From positions 124,001 to 188,000 of the forward strand of contig NZ_CP095187.1 in NCBI RefSeq assembly GCF_022965755.1: a stretch of DNA of 64,000 nt. The letters run 5' to 3'. How positions within the stretch are numbered: position 1 is the first letter of the stretch; each line of letters starts with the position of its first letter. This document shows, piece by piece, positions 37,799 to 48,625 of this stretch. Source of the stretch: Pseudoxanthomonas sp. F37 (GTDB lineage Bacteria; Pseudomonadota; Gammaproteobacteria; Xanthomonadales; Xanthomonadaceae). The position numbers were made by a program, and so were the translations under genes. Under the pieces are notes generated by a model. It did no database searches, was not told the DNA's origin, and saw only the letters and a list, made by a program, of their open reading frames with translations.

Positions 37799-38974
37799 TT
37801 ACCGGCGCCGGAACACACACCAGGTCGTCACGCCGGCCAGCAGGCCCCAGAACGCCGAGCCGATGCCTGCAAGCGACAGGCCCGAGGCCGTGACGAGGAA
37901 CGTCACCAGCGCCGGCTCGCGCTCGGCCTCCTCGCGCAATGCCGCCGCCAGGCTGTTGCCGATGGTGCCCAGCAAGGCGATGCCGGCGATGGCCAGCACC
38001 AGCTCCTTCGGGAACGCGGCGAACAGCGCCGCCACCGTTGCGCCGAACAGGCCGACCACGACATAGAACACGCCCGCCGCGATGGCCGCCACATAGCGCC
38101 GCGAGGCATCCTCGTGCGCCTCGCGCCCCATGCAGATCGCCGCGGTGATCGCGGCCAGGTTCAGGGCGAACGCGCCGAAAGGCGCCAGCAGCAGGTTGGC
38201 CACGCCGGTCCATCCGACGACGGGCGAGATGGGGATCGCATAGCCGGACGCGCGGATCACCGCCACGCCGGGGACGTTCTGCGAGGCCATCGTCACGACG
38301 AAGAGTGGCAAGGCGATGCCGACGACGGCGGCCAGCGAGACCGTCGGCGGCGTGAAGATCGGCTTGGCCAACTGCAGGGACAGGCCGTCCACGCGCAGCA
38401 ACCCCAGTCCGCCGGCGAAGGCGATGCCCACCAGCAGCGTGAGGATCACCGCGTAACGGGGCAGCAGCCGGCGCGTCAGCAGGTACACCGCGAACATCGT
38501 CAGCACCATGCCCAGTTGCGTCTTCATGGCGGCGAAGGCGTCGATGCCGAAGCGCAGCAGCACGCCGGCCAGCATGCCCGATGCCAGCGGGACCGGGATG
38601 CGGCTGATCATGCGTTCGAAGAAGCCGGAGAAGCCCGACACCACAATCAGCAATGCCGACAGCAGGAACGCACCGATCGCATCGGATAGCGGCAGGCCCG
38701 CCGCGCTGCCGATCAGCATGGCCGCGCCGGGCGTGGACCATGCCGTCACCACCGGCATGCGGTAGCGCACCGACAGGCCGATGCACGTCAGCCCCATGCC
38801 CAGGCCGAGCGCCCACATCCACGACGAGATCTCCTCCGGCGAGGCGCCCAGCGACTGCGCCGCCTGGAACACGATCACCGCGGAACTGGCAAAGCCGACC
38901 AGGACGGTGACGAAGCCGGCCGCGATGGCGGACAGGGAAAGGTCTTTCAGCAGATGGCGGGGTGGGGAACTCAT
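37799..38974 (-). CDS. BenE-family membrane transporter (benzoate/H+ symporter-like)
   Basis: 391 residues, about 12 hydrophobic helices. The family motif is VVTAWSTPGAAMLI, and FERMISRIPVPLASGMLAGVLLRFG follows. BenE carries benzoate or related aromatic acids with protons. No aromatic degradation genes are nearby, so the real substrate is unknown. Confidence 0.88.
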   Translation of the reverse strand: MSSPPRHLLKDLSLSAIAAGFVTVLVGFASSAVIVFQAAQSLGASPEEISSWMWALGLGMGLTCIGLSVRYRMPVVTAWSTPGAAMLIGSAAGLPLSDAIGAFLLSALLIVVSGFSGFFERMISRIPVPLASGMLAGVLLRFGIDAFAAMKTQLGMVLTMFAVYLLTRRLLPRYAVILTLLVGIAFAGGLGLLRVDGLSLQLAKPIFTPPTVSLAAVVGIALPLFVVTMASQNVPGVAVIRASGYAIPISPVVGWTGVANLLLAPFGAFALNLAAITAAICMGREAHEDASRRYVAAIAAGVFYVVVGLFGATVAALFAAFPKELVLAIAGIALLGTIGNSLAAALREEAEREPALVTFLVTASGLSLAGIGSAFWGLLAGVTTWCVFRRR

Positions 38975-38990
38975 TGCTGCTGCCGTACCT

Positions 38991-39104
38991 GTAGGAGCGA
39001 CGCAAGTCGCGACCGTAATGACTGAACTATCTCGTCCTGTCGATGCGTGTGGTTCGGGTCCGAAGGTAGTCCGGGCGTACGGTCGCGACTTACGTCGCTC
39101 CTAC
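38991..39104. repeat. GTAG-type REP pair (inverted)
   Basis: Arms 38991-39017 and 39078-39104, each 27 bases, inverted with one mismatch, starting GTAGGAGCGAC. The 60 bases between are unique. It fills the gap between the transporter start and the methylglyoxal synthase end; the right arm overlaps the 3' end of that gene. Confidence 0.88.
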
Positions 39105-39974
39105 AAGAATCCCACGCTTGATCACCGCCTCGCACCAGCGCTTGGCCACCGCCAGCGAGGTGGTGCACACGGCCTCGTCGGTGACGGTGGTGACGGCGCG
39201 CTCCAGCAGCTGGATGTCGGCCTCGTGCTGGCGCGCCACGTGCGGATCCTCGAAGAAGATCACCCGCTGGCACCGGTGCTCCAGCACGCGGTCGGCGATC
39301 TGCGCGTCGCCGCCGAGCGGTCCGCTCTGGAAGCGCTCCACCCACGGCGTGTCCTGCGGCCAGCCGCGGCTCCACGCCAGTTCGTTGAGGCGCAGGCCGG
39401 TGGTGCCGGTCGCCATGCGGTGGGCGAAGCGCGACAGCACGTCGAAGTGGGCGTCGGCGAAGGCCAGCATCTGCGGCTTCATCGCGTCGTGCGCGATCAG
39501 CGCCAGGGTCTGGGATTCCAGCGCATGGAAGCGGTCCGCGTCCGGATCGGGCGCCAGGCCCGCATGGATGCGCTCCATCTCGACCCAGTCGCGGGCCGAG
39601 GCGACCGTCGACAGGAACGGCTTGCCGTGGATCACGCACTGGCGCTTCAGCGCCGTGGCTTCGGGGAAGATCGACGACGGATCGACAGGATCGATGAAGT
39701 AGATCGCGCCGTCGAGGCTGCGCTCCGCACCTTCCAGGCCGACGACCTCGGCCACCAGCTTCATCAGCCCGCCATCGCGGCCGTAGGGATAGCGCTTCAG
39801 CCCGTCGTATCCGCGCAGCATGCCGGCGGCGGCGATCGCATCATGCGTGCGGCCGACCGCATGCAGCGCCAAGTGCAGGTCGCGGATGCCGGGTTCGCAG
39901 GCGCGCAGCCAGCGGAACAGCGCCGCGTCCTCGGTGTGGTGGTGCAGGCGGTTGGCGGCCAGGCCCAGGCGCAT
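39090..39974 (-). CDS. Tandem methylglyoxal synthase-like protein
   Basis: 294 residues, about twice the length of E. coli MgsA (152). The C-terminal half matches methylglyoxal synthase, which turns dihydroxyacetone phosphate into methylglyoxal. The E. coli active-site residues have counterparts: H162 (AHDAMK), D223 (GGD), D243 (FFEDP), H250 and D253 (QHEAD), plus GTTG. The N-terminal half reads as a second, degenerate copy: AANRLHH where His is expected, GRDGG, YFIDP, and KPFLSTVASA. It may be a fused pseudo-dimer with one live and one regulatory half. Its last 15 bases overlap a REP arm. Confidence 0.75.
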   Translation of the reverse strand: MRLGLAANRLHHHTEDAALFRWLRACEPGIRDLHLALHAVGRTHDAIAAAGMLRGYDGLKRYPYGRDGGLMKLVAEVVGLEGAERSLDGAIYFIDPVDPSSIFPEATALKRQCVIHGKPFLSTVASARDWVEMERIHAGLAPDPDADRFHALESQTLALIAHDAMKPQMLAFADAHFDVLSRFAHRMATGTTGLRLNELAWSRGWPQDTPWVERFQSGPLGGDAQIADRVLEHRCQRVIFFEDPHVARQHEADIQLLERAVTTVTDEAVCTTSLAVAKRWCEAVIKRGILVGAT

Positions 39975-40079
39975 GATCGATGAGGAGGGGAGAGGAGCCG
40001 CGAGTCTAGCGTAGAGCCGGGCCCGGTCGGCCCGACCCAGCGAGCCGGCGGGAGCGACAGCAGCGGGGCGGGTCGCGCG

Positions 40080-41534
<1,455 letters not shown>

Positions 41535-41553
41535 TCAGCAACGAGTGGGGAGG

Positions 41554-41640
41554 AACGAGGAACGAGTAAGGGCAACGGCAACGACGGGCGCGGCGGATGG
41601 GAGGGCGAGATGAGCATTCCGCTTTCACTCGTTCCTCGTT
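41554..41640. repeat. Inverted repeat inside the gltB-gltD gap
   Basis: AACGAGGAACGAGT at 41554-41567 and its exact reverse complement at 41627-41640. The same GTTCCTCGTT-type element occurs at 54661-54780. A stem here could tune the ratio of GltB to GltD. Confidence 0.7.
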
Positions 41641-41661
41641 TCTCCACACCCGTTCCCCGCT

Positions 41662-44600
41662 TCACGCGGCCCTCCGCAAGGTCTCGGTCAACGAATCGAT
41701 GCTCGCCGCCTTCGGCTTCACCAGCCAGAACTTGCCGACGTAGTCGCGGAACTCGTCGAGGATCTGCTGTGCCCAGATGCTGCCGGTCAGTTCGCGATGG
41801 CGGGTGACCAGCGTATGCAGGTGCTGGCGATGGCTCTCGAAGCCTTCCGGACTGATGCGGTGGATGTCGATCAACTCGTGGTTGTAGCGGTCCACGAAGT
41901 CGCGGTCCAGGTCCAGGACATAGGCCAGGCCGCCGGTGAAGCCGGCGCCGAAATTCAGGCCCACCTTGCCCAGCACCAGCACGATGCCGTCGGTCATGTA
42001 TTCGCAGCAGTGGTCGCCCGCGCCTTCGATGACGGCCAGCGCGCCGGAGTTGCGCACCGCGAAGCGTTCGCCCGCGCGGCCGGCGGCGAACAGCTCGCCG
42101 CCCGTCGCGCCGTACAGGCAGGTGTTGCCGATGATCGGCGTGTTGCGCGCTTCGAAGCGCGCGCCGCGCGGCGGTCGCACCACCAGCCGGCCGCCCGCCA
42201 TGCCCTTGCCCACGTAGTCGTTGGCTTCGCCTTCCAGTTCCATGTGCAGGCCGCCGGCGTTGAAGGCGCCGAAGCTCTGCCCGGCGGTGCCGCGGAAGCG
42301 CAGGGTCAGCGGGGCATCGGCCATGCCCTGGTTGCCGTGCTGGCGCGCGATGGCGCCCGACAGGCGGGTGCCGATGCTGCGGTCGGTGTTGTGGATCAGG
42401 AACCGATGGTCGCCTCCGCGCTTGTGACGGATCGGCTCGGCGAGCAGGCCGTCGAGCTGCGTGGCCAGGCTGTCCGGCGATTCGTACAGGCGTTGCGCCG
42501 CACAGCCGCCGCCGTCGACCTGCGCGCCCTTCAGCAGGCGCGACAGATCGACGTTCACGCCTTCGCGCGGCGATACGTCCAGTTGCTGCAGCAGGTCGGT
42601 GCGGCCGACGATCTCGTCCAGCGAACGCGCGCCCAGGTACGACAACCACTGCCGCACCTCCTCGGACAGCAGGCGGAAGAAGTTCTCCACGCGCTCGGGC
42701 AGTCCGGTGAAGTACTGCGTGCGCAGGCGCTCGTCCTGGGTGGCCACGCCGGTGGCGCAGTTGTTGAGGTGGCAGATGCGCAGGTACTTGCAGCCCAGCA
42801 CGATCATCGGGCCGGTGCCGAAGCCGAAGCTGTCTGCGCCCAGCAGCGCGGCCTTCACCACGTCCAGGCCGGTCTTCAGGCCGCCGTCGGTCTGCAGCAC
42901 GGTGCGGTCGCGCAGCTGGTTCACCACCAGCGCGTGGTGGGCCTCGGCCACGCCGAGTTCCCACGGCACGCCGGCATAGCGGATCGAACTGACCGGGCTG
43001 GCGCCGGTGCCGCCGTCGTGGCCGGAGATGGTGATCAGGTCCGCGCCCGCCTTCACCACGCCGGCGGCGATCGTGCCCACGCCCGCATGGCTGACCAGCT
43101 TCACCGACACCAGCGCGGTCGGGTTGACCTGCTTGAGGTCGTAGATCAGCTGGGCGAGGTCTTCGATCGAATAGATGTCGTGGTGCGGCGGCGGCGAGAT
43201 CAGGCCGATGCCGGGCCTGGCGTAGCGCAGGCGCGCGATCAGTTCGTTGACCTTGTGGCCCGGCAGCTGGCCGCCTTCGCCGGGCTTGGCGCCCTGCGCG
43301 ACCTTGATCTGCAGCACTTCGGCGTTGACCAGGTACTCGGGGGTCACGCCGAAGCGGCCGGAGGCGACCTGCTTGATCTTGCTGCGCTTCTCGGTGCCGT
43401 AGCGGACGGGGTCTTCGCCGCCTTCGCCGGAGTTGCTGCGGCCGCCGAGGCGGTTCATCGCGATGGCGAGCGCCTCGTGCGCCTCGGGCGACAGCGCGCC
43501 CAGCGAGATCGCCGCGGTGTCGAAGCGGCGCAGCAGGTCGGAGGCGTCGGCCACCTCGTGCAGCGGCGTCGGCGTGTGGGCCTTCTTCAGCTGCAGCAGA
43601 TCGCGCAGCGCCGACGGCGGCCGCGAGTTCACCGCATCCGCGTAGGCCTGCCAGTCGCGGGCGTCGCCGGTGCGCGTGGCGCGCTGCAGCGTCATCACCA
43701 CGTCCGGGTTGTACATGTGGTACTCGCCGCCGTGCACGTACTTCAGCAGGCCGCCGACTTCGGGCGATTCGCGATCGTTCCAGGCGCGCGCATCCAGCTG
43801 GCGCGCCTCCAGGTCCAGGCGCTCGAAGCCTACGCCGCCGATGCGCGAGGGCGTCTCGGCGAAGCACAGCTCGACCACGTCCGGGTCCAGGCCGACGATC
43901 TCGAACAGCTGCGCGCCGCGGTAGCTGCTGATGGTGCAGATGCCCATCTTCGAGATGATCTTCGACAGGCCCTTGTAGATGCCCTTGCGGTAGCTGCGGC
44001 CGATCTGCGCCTGCTCGCCGCCCTTCTTGATCTGCAGGATGCCGCGCCGGCCCAGGTCGAACAGGGTCTGGTAGGCCAGGTACGGATACACCGCGGTGGC
44101 GCCCACGCCGATCAGGCAGGCCATGTGGTGCGGATCGCGGGCGGTGCCGGTCTCGACGATCAGGTTGGCGTCGCAGCGCAGGCCCACGCGGCACAGGTGG
44201 TGGTGCACCGCACCGGTGGCGAGCAACGCATGCGCCATCGGCCGGCCCGGCTGCGGGTAGCGGTCCGACAGCAGCAGCATGACCACGCCATCGCGAGCGG
44301 CCTGCTCGGCCTGGCGGCAGATCCGTTCCAGGCCGGCCTTGAGGCCTTCCTCCGGCGCGTAGGACAGGTCGATCAGGCGGTTCTTCTCGACGTACTGCGG
44401 CATCTTCAACAGCTGCCGCAGCTTGCGCTGGCTCAGCACCGGCGAATTGAGGATGACGTGGTTCACCGTCTCCGGGCCGGCGTGGAAGATGTTGGTCTCC
44501 CGGCCCAGCTGGGTGGTCAGCGACATCACGCAGTCTTCGCGCAGCGGATCGATCGGCGGGTTGGTCACCTGCGCGAACGCCTGGCGGAAATAGTCGTACA

Positions 44601-46134
44601 GCGGGCGCGTCTGCCGGCTCAGCACCGCCATCGGCGTGTCGTCGCCCATCGAGCCGGTCGCTTCCTGCTCGGTCTCGGCCAGCGGTCGCAGGACCTGCTC
44701 CACTTCCTCGGTCGAGAGCTGGAACAGCTTGTGGTAGCCGCGCAACGTGCGCTCGTCGAAGGGTTCCTCCACCAGCGACGGATCGATCAGCTCGGTCTGC
44801 AGGTAGGTGACGCCCTGGTGCAGCCACTGCTTGTAGGGCGCGCGGCCGCGGTTGATGCGGTCCACCGCCTCGCTGTCCAGCAGGTCGCCGCGCTTGAGGT
44901 CGATGGCCATCATCTCGCCCGGGCCCAGCTTGCCCTTGCGGGTGACGCGTTCGGCCGGCACTTCCCACACGCCGGCTTCGCTGGCGACGATGAAGTGGCG
45001 GTCGCTGGTCAGCATCCAGCGCGCGGGGCGCAGGCCGTTGCGATCCAGCGTGCACGCCGCGTAACGCGCGTCCATCGAGACGATGCCGGCCGGCCCGTCC
45101 CATGGTTCGGTGTTGAGCCCGTAGAACTCGTAGAACGCGGCCAGGTCGGCGTCCTTGAACTCCAGCGACTGGGTGGCCGGCGGCACCAGGATGCGCAGCG
45201 CCTGGATCAGCTCCATGCCCCCGGCGACCAGCAGCTCCAGCATGTTGTCCAGGCTCTGCGAATCGGAGCCGTGCATGGAGATGACCGGGTCGAATTCGCC
45301 GATGTCGAAGCGCGGCGTCTGCCATACCTTGCTGCGCGCCTGCGCCCAGCGGCGGTTGCCCTCGATGGTGTTGATCTCGCCGTTGTGCGCCAGCAGGCGG
45401 AACGGATGCGCCAGCGGCCAGCGCGGCAGCGTGTTGGTGGAGAAGCGCTGGTGGAAGACCACCGCGCTGCTGGCCAGCTCGGCGCGCTGCAGGTCCGGGT
45501 AGAACCTGGCCAGCTTGTCCGGCAGCACCATGCCCTTGTAGCCGATGGCGTGCGGCGACAGCGTGACCACGTAGAAGTCCGGCGCGGTGGCGCGCAGCTG
45601 CTGCTCGGCGCGGCGGCGGGCAAGGAACAGCGCCAGCGTGAATGCGTCCGCGCTCTGTTCGGTGCCCGCCTCCACGAACAACTGCTCGATGCGCGGCAGG
45701 GTGTCCTTGGCCAGCTGCCCGCATACCGCGGCGTCGGTCGGCGGCACGCGCCAGCCCTTCACCGCCACGCCGGCGCGGAACAGCTCCGCTTCCAGGGTGG
45801 CGCGGCACTGCGCGGCCTGCGCTTCGTCGTGCGGCAGGAACACCAGGCCGGCGGCGAAGCGCGCGCCCGGGTCGATGCCGGATTCGGCGGCGAGCGCGCG
45901 GAGGAAGGCATCCGGTTTGCGGATCAGCAGGCCGCAGCCGTCGCCGGTCAGTCCGTCGGCGGCGACACCGCCGCGATGGGTCATGCGCGAGAGCGCGGCG
46001 ATGGCGGTATCGACGAGTGCGCGCGAGGGCTGGTCGTCGAGCTGCGCGATCATGCCGAAGCCGCAGGCGTCGCGTTCGTCGTTGGGGTCGTACAGACCCT
46101 GATCAAAGCCGCCTTGGCGATTGCGAGGGGCCAT
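41662..46134 (-). CDS. gltB: Glutamate synthase (NADPH) large subunit GltB
   Basis: Makes glutamate from glutamine and 2-oxoglutarate. 1490 residues. A 23-residue propeptide precedes Cys24 in ERDACGFGMIAQLD, the nucleophile of the class II amidotransferase domain. The central, FMN-binding synthase (GHDGGTGASPVSSIRYAGVPWELG) and beta-helix C-terminal domains are all present. The frame is open upstream, but MAPRNRQGGFDQGLYDP at 46134 is the natural start. Upstream lies a 239-base leader with two GTTGC hairpins. Confidence 0.96.
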   Translation of the reverse strand: MAPRNRQGGFDQGLYDPNDERDACGFGMIAQLDDQPSRALVDTAIAALSRMTHRGGVAADGLTGDGCGLLIRKPDAFLRALAAESGIDPGARFAAGLVFLPHDEAQAAQCRATLEAELFRAGVAVKGWRVPPTDAAVCGQLAKDTLPRIEQLFVEAGTEQSADAFTLALFLARRRAEQQLRATAPDFYVVTLSPHAIGYKGMVLPDKLARFYPDLQRAELASSAVVFHQRFSTNTLPRWPLAHPFRLLAHNGEINTIEGNRRWAQARSKVWQTPRFDIGEFDPVISMHGSDSQSLDNMLELLVAGGMELIQALRILVPPATQSLEFKDADLAAFYEFYGLNTEPWDGPAGIVSMDARYAACTLDRNGLRPARWMLTSDRHFIVASEAGVWEVPAERVTRKGKLGPGEMMAIDLKRGDLLDSEAVDRINRGRAPYKQWLHQGVTYLQTELIDPSLVEEPFDERTLRGYHKLFQLSTEEVEQVLRPLAETEQEATGSMGDDTPMAVLSRQTRPLYDYFRQAFAQVTNPPIDPLREDCVMSLTTQLGRETNIFHAGPETVNHVILNSPVLSQRKLRQLLKMPQYVEKNRLIDLSYAPEEGLKAGLERICRQAEQAARDGVVMLLLSDRYPQPGRPMAHALLATGAVHHHLCRVGLRCDANLIVETGTARDPHHMACLIGVGATAVYPYLAYQTLFDLGRRGILQIKKGGEQAQIGRSYRKGIYKGLSKIISKMGICTISSYRGAQLFEIVGLDPDVVELCFAETPSRIGGVGFERLDLEARQLDARAWNDRESPEVGGLLKYVHGGEYHMYNPDVVMTLQRATRTGDARDWQAYADAVNSRPPSALRDLLQLKKAHTPTPLHEVADASDLLRRFDTAAISLGALSPEAHEALAIAMNRLGGRSNSGEGGEDPVRYGTEKRSKIKQVASGRFGVTPEYLVNAEVLQIKVAQGAKPGEGGQLPGHKVNELIARLRYARPGIGLISPPPHHDIYSIEDLAQLIYDLKQVNPTALVSVKLVSHAGVGTIAAGVVKAGADLITISGHDGGTGASPVSSIRYAGVPWELGVAEAHHALVVNQLRDRTVLQTDGGLKTGLDVVKAALLGADSFGFGTGPMIVLGCKYLRICHLNNCATGVATQDERLRTQYFTGLPERVENFFRLLSEEVRQWLSYLGARSLDEIVGRTDLLQQLDVSPREGVNVDLSRLLKGAQVDGGGCAAQRLYESPDSLATQLDGLLAEPIRHKRGGDHRFLIHNTDRSIGTRLSGAIARQHGNQGMADAPLTLRFRGTAGQSFGAFNAGGLHMELEGEANDYVGKGMAGGRLVVRPPRGARFEARNTPIIGNTCLYGATGGELFAAGRAGERFAVRNSGALAVIEGAGDHCCEYMTDGIVLVLGKVGLNFGAGFTGGLAYVLDLDRDFVDRYNHELIDIHRISPEGFESHRQHLHTLVTRHRELTGSIWAQQILDEFRDYVGKFWLVKPKAASIDSLTETLRRAA

Positions 46135-46235
46135 GTAGTGCCTCAAACCGGACTGACGGCGACACCGTGCCCTGCCCGCGCAGCGGCACTTCGAAATGTC
46201 ACCGGAAATCCGACTAGACCATAGATGTTGCGACG

Positions 46236-46281
46236 CCGCAACAACACCTCTCGCGCACCACTTGTTGGTTGCAGAAGCAAC
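46236..46281. promoter_or_regulatory. Two GTTGC/GCAAC dyads upstream of gltB
   Basis: TGTTGCG-N4-CGCAACA (46236-46253) and GTTGC-N4-GCAAC (46268-46281) lie about 100-150 bases before the gltB start. They could be operator dyads or leader hairpins. The second is followed on the plus strand by six T, but no plus-strand gene reads into it. Confidence 0.35.
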
Positions 46282-46319
46282 TTTTTTCGCGACAAGAACG
46301 TGCGCGCCGGACAACGAAA

Positions 46320-46345
46320 AACCGCCCGCGTCGCCGCGAGCGGTT
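46320..46345 (-). terminator. Intrinsic terminator after the I78 inhibitor gene
   Basis: On the minus strand: stem AACCGC/GCGGTT with inner CGCG/CGCG, then TTTTT (A at 46317-46321). It lies 29 bases past the stop of the minus-strand gene and separates it from gltB. Confidence 0.8.
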
Positions 46346-46373
46346 CAAGGTCCCGCGAGGCTGTCGCGAGGCG

Positions 46374-46739
46374 TCAGCCGCAGTTGACCGAGGCCACCGC
46401 GCCCTTCTCGTCCAGGATGATGTTCAGGCGGTTCGGGTTGAAGTCCATCGTCGCGGCGTCGCCCGGCTTCAGGGCACGCACGGATTCCGACTTGCTGTCG
46501 CTCTTGGCCTGTTCGATGTCCTTCCCGGTCGGCGTCTTGCCGACGATCCACTGCGCCTGGGTGTCGTCGCAGCTGCCGGCGAGTTCGGCCGGGGCAGGCT
46601 CGGCGGCGGGCGGGGTGGCCGCTTCGCTGGCCGCGGCCTGGGACTGCTCGGCGGCGGCGGTCTGTTCGTCGGCCTCGGGCGAGGAGCAGGCGGCCAGCGA
46701 GAGGGTCAGCAGCAGGGCAGGAATCGCCGTTCGGATCAT
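46374..46739 (-). CDS. I78-family peptidase inhibitor lipoprotein
   Basis: 121 residues. The signal peptide ends LAAC (Cys18). A Glu/Ala-rich linker comes next, then the compact I78 inhibitor domain: CDDTQAQWIVGK at its start, LKPGDAATMDFNPNRLNI in the middle, and LDEKGAVASVNCG at the end. I78 proteins inhibit serine proteases such as elastase and subtilisin. The CGGAGTTCC before the ATG supplies a binding site. Monocistronic, with its own terminator. Confidence 0.86.
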   Translation of the reverse strand: MIRTAIPALLLTLSLAACSSPEADEQTAAAEQSQAAASEAATPPAAEPAPAELAGSCDDTQAQWIVGKTPTGKDIEQAKSDSKSESVRALKPGDAATMDFNPNRLNIILDEKGAVASVNCG

Positions 46740-46798
46740 GCGGAACTCCGGAATGGTGAGATGACCGCAAGCATTGCGCACCGGACATTCGGGAGTCG

Positions 46799-48625
46799 TT
46801 AACCGGCCGGCGCGCGCCTGCGTTCCAGCCACCATAGCAGCGCGCTGGCGGAAAGCCACGCCAGGAACCATGGCCACGCGGGGCCGCGCGCGCCTTCCGC
46901 AGCCGATGGCGATGCCGCTGCGGTGCTCGTGGCGCCCGCGCGCGCGCGCGTCTGGGCCTGGAGCTCGGCGCGGTGCAGCGAGGGCGCGTCGTCTCCGGCA
47001 CGCACGAAGAACGGCGCCACGGCGTCGCCCATCCTCAGCTGATGCCAGCCCGCGCTGCGCGGCCAGAAACCCGCGCAGCGCGCGCTACCGGTGACAGGAT
47101 CGCGCAGGACCTGCGTGATGGTGCCGTCGGGCGCGACGACCCGTGCATCGTCGGCAATGCCGCACAGCGCCGCGCGTTCGTCCACGCGCGCGCCGTCGGC
47201 AGTCGCAGCCAGGGTGGGTGCGCCAGCGCGCGCCAGCGTGGCGAAGGCCTGCGACCACAGGGTGGCGTGCACGTCGGCATGGCCTGCCAGCACCAGCGTG
47301 TAGGTATCGCGCGGCGTCCATAGACCCACGCGGCCGCGCCCCATCGCGTGCCACCACGCGACCGGTGTGCCGGCGGCGTCGCGCAGCAACGCGACCCCAT
47401 CACCCGCGGGCATCCGCACCGTCCGCCGAGTGAGCAGCGGCAGGCCGGCCGGCACGGCGTCGGCATCCACGGGCAGGTCGGCGGTGCCCGCGCCGCGCCG
47501 GGCGCGCCATGCGTCGTCATCCGGGGCGGGACGGGACAGGCGCAACCCGGTCTCGTCGTTGCCGACAGCGGGTACGCCCAGCAGGCGTTGCAGCGGCGGG
47601 GGCAGGGGGCCGTCGGCGAGCACCAGCACGCCCAGTCCGTCGCGCACGGCCGCGCCAAGGGCCACGCGTTGCGCCTCGCCGAGTCCGGCGGCTGTGCGCG
47701 CATCCAGCACCAGCAGGTCGAAGCGGCGCAGCGTCTCGGCGCTCATCGGCAGCGGTGCATCGCCCAGCCGGATGCCGCCACCCAGGCTTATTTGCATGTG
47801 CAACGGAATGCCCACGTCCGTGGCCCAGCGACGCAGGTACTTTCCTTCGGCATTGGGTGCGCCGGCCAGTATCCAGACGCGGGGCGGCTGCGTCGGCTGC
47901 GTCCAGACCGGCAAGGACACGGCGTCGGCCACGCCTCCGCCCGCTGCCCGCGCTTCCACCCGGAACAGGGCCGGGCCCGGCAGGCGGGCGACGCCGGTGA
48001 GTCGGAACTGGCCCAGCGCGTCCACCGGCCCGGCATCGATGCGCTGGCCTGCGGGGTCGAACAGCGCCACCGTCGCCTTCGCCACGCCGTTCACCCGCCC
48101 GCTGACGACAAAGGTGTCGCCCGGCGCCACCACACCCACCGGAGCGAGTTCGACGACACCGCGCGGCAAGGCCGTGGGCGAGAACACGATGCGCCGGCCG
48201 CCCAGCGCATCGCGGTCGCGGGCTTCCAGTCCATCGCCGACGACGTGCAGCGTGCGCACCTCCGGATGCCGGCGCAGCGCGGTGCCCAGGTCCGGCACGC
48301 GCTCGCTGCCGTCGGACGTCGCGGCCTCCGGCAGGGCGACGCGGGGCTGGCCCAGCAGCGCAGCGGGCAGCGCCACCTGGCCTGCGTTCGCGGTCATCAC
48401 CACCAGCGTGCCGGGGGTCGACGCCTGTCGCGGCGGCAGCAGGGTGAAGTAGAGCAGCAGCGCGCAGACGGGCTGCAGGCCGCACAGCAGCAGGAAGCGC
48501 GTACGGGAGCCGCGCACGCCGGCGGAAGCGCCGCGGCGTCGCGCGATCAGGCGCGTCCACGCAAGCAGCACGCCCAGCGTGAGCAGGCCGGCCAGCAGCC
48601 AGGGCAGGGTCGCGGGCAGGGTCAT
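46799..48625 (-). CDS. Large membrane protein, last gene of the MoxR/DUF58 cluster
   Basis: 608 residues. Two N-terminal helices (about 7-25 and 45-63), a large periplasmic part and one C-terminal helix (WPWFLAWLSASALLWWLERR). The middle, PPRVWILAGAPNAEGKYLRRW to DLLVLDARTAAGL, resembles the amidotransferase-like domain seen in BatA-linked membrane proteins, but no catalytic triad is clear. Its start overlaps the stop of the DUF4175-like gene. Probably one envelope complex with its upstream neighbours. Confidence 0.8.
   Translation of the reverse strand: MTLPATLPWLLAGLLTLGVLLAWTRLIARRRGASAGVRGSRTRFLLLCGLQPVCALLLYFTLLPPRQASTPGTLVVMTANAGQVALPAALLGQPRVALPEAATSDGSERVPDLGTALRRHPEVRTLHVVGDGLEARDRDALGGRRIVFSPTALPRGVVELAPVGVVAPGDTFVVSGRVNGVAKATVALFDPAGQRIDAGPVDALGQFRLTGVARLPGPALFRVEARAAGGGVADAVSLPVWTQPTQPPRVWILAGAPNAEGKYLRRWATDVGIPLHMQISLGGGIRLGDAPLPMSAETLRRFDLLVLDARTAAGLGEAQRVALGAAVRDGLGVLVLADGPLPPPLQRLLGVPAVGNDETGLRLSRPAPDDDAWRARRGAGTADLPVDADAVPAGLPLLTRRTVRMPAGDGVALLRDAAGTPVAWWHAMGRGRVGLWTPRDTYTLVLAGHADVHATLWSQAFATLARAGAPTLAATADGARVDERAALCGIADDARVVAPDGTITQVLRDPVTGSARCAGFWPRSAGWHQLRMGDAVAPFFVRAGDDAPSLHRAELQAQTRARAGATSTAAASPSAAEGARGPAWPWFLAWLSASALLWWLERRRAPAG

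Noticed and set aside
41797..46224. A 1475-codon open frame on the plus strand opposite gltB
   Set aside because: It is the antisense shadow of a GC-rich gene. gltB on the minus strand has a full set of family motifs, and the shadow's product is only Arg/Ala/Gln/His-rich low complexity.
46268..46287. A plus-strand terminator (GTTGC hairpin plus six T)
   Set aside because: No plus-strand gene is transcribed toward it; kept only as part of the gltB upstream dyads.
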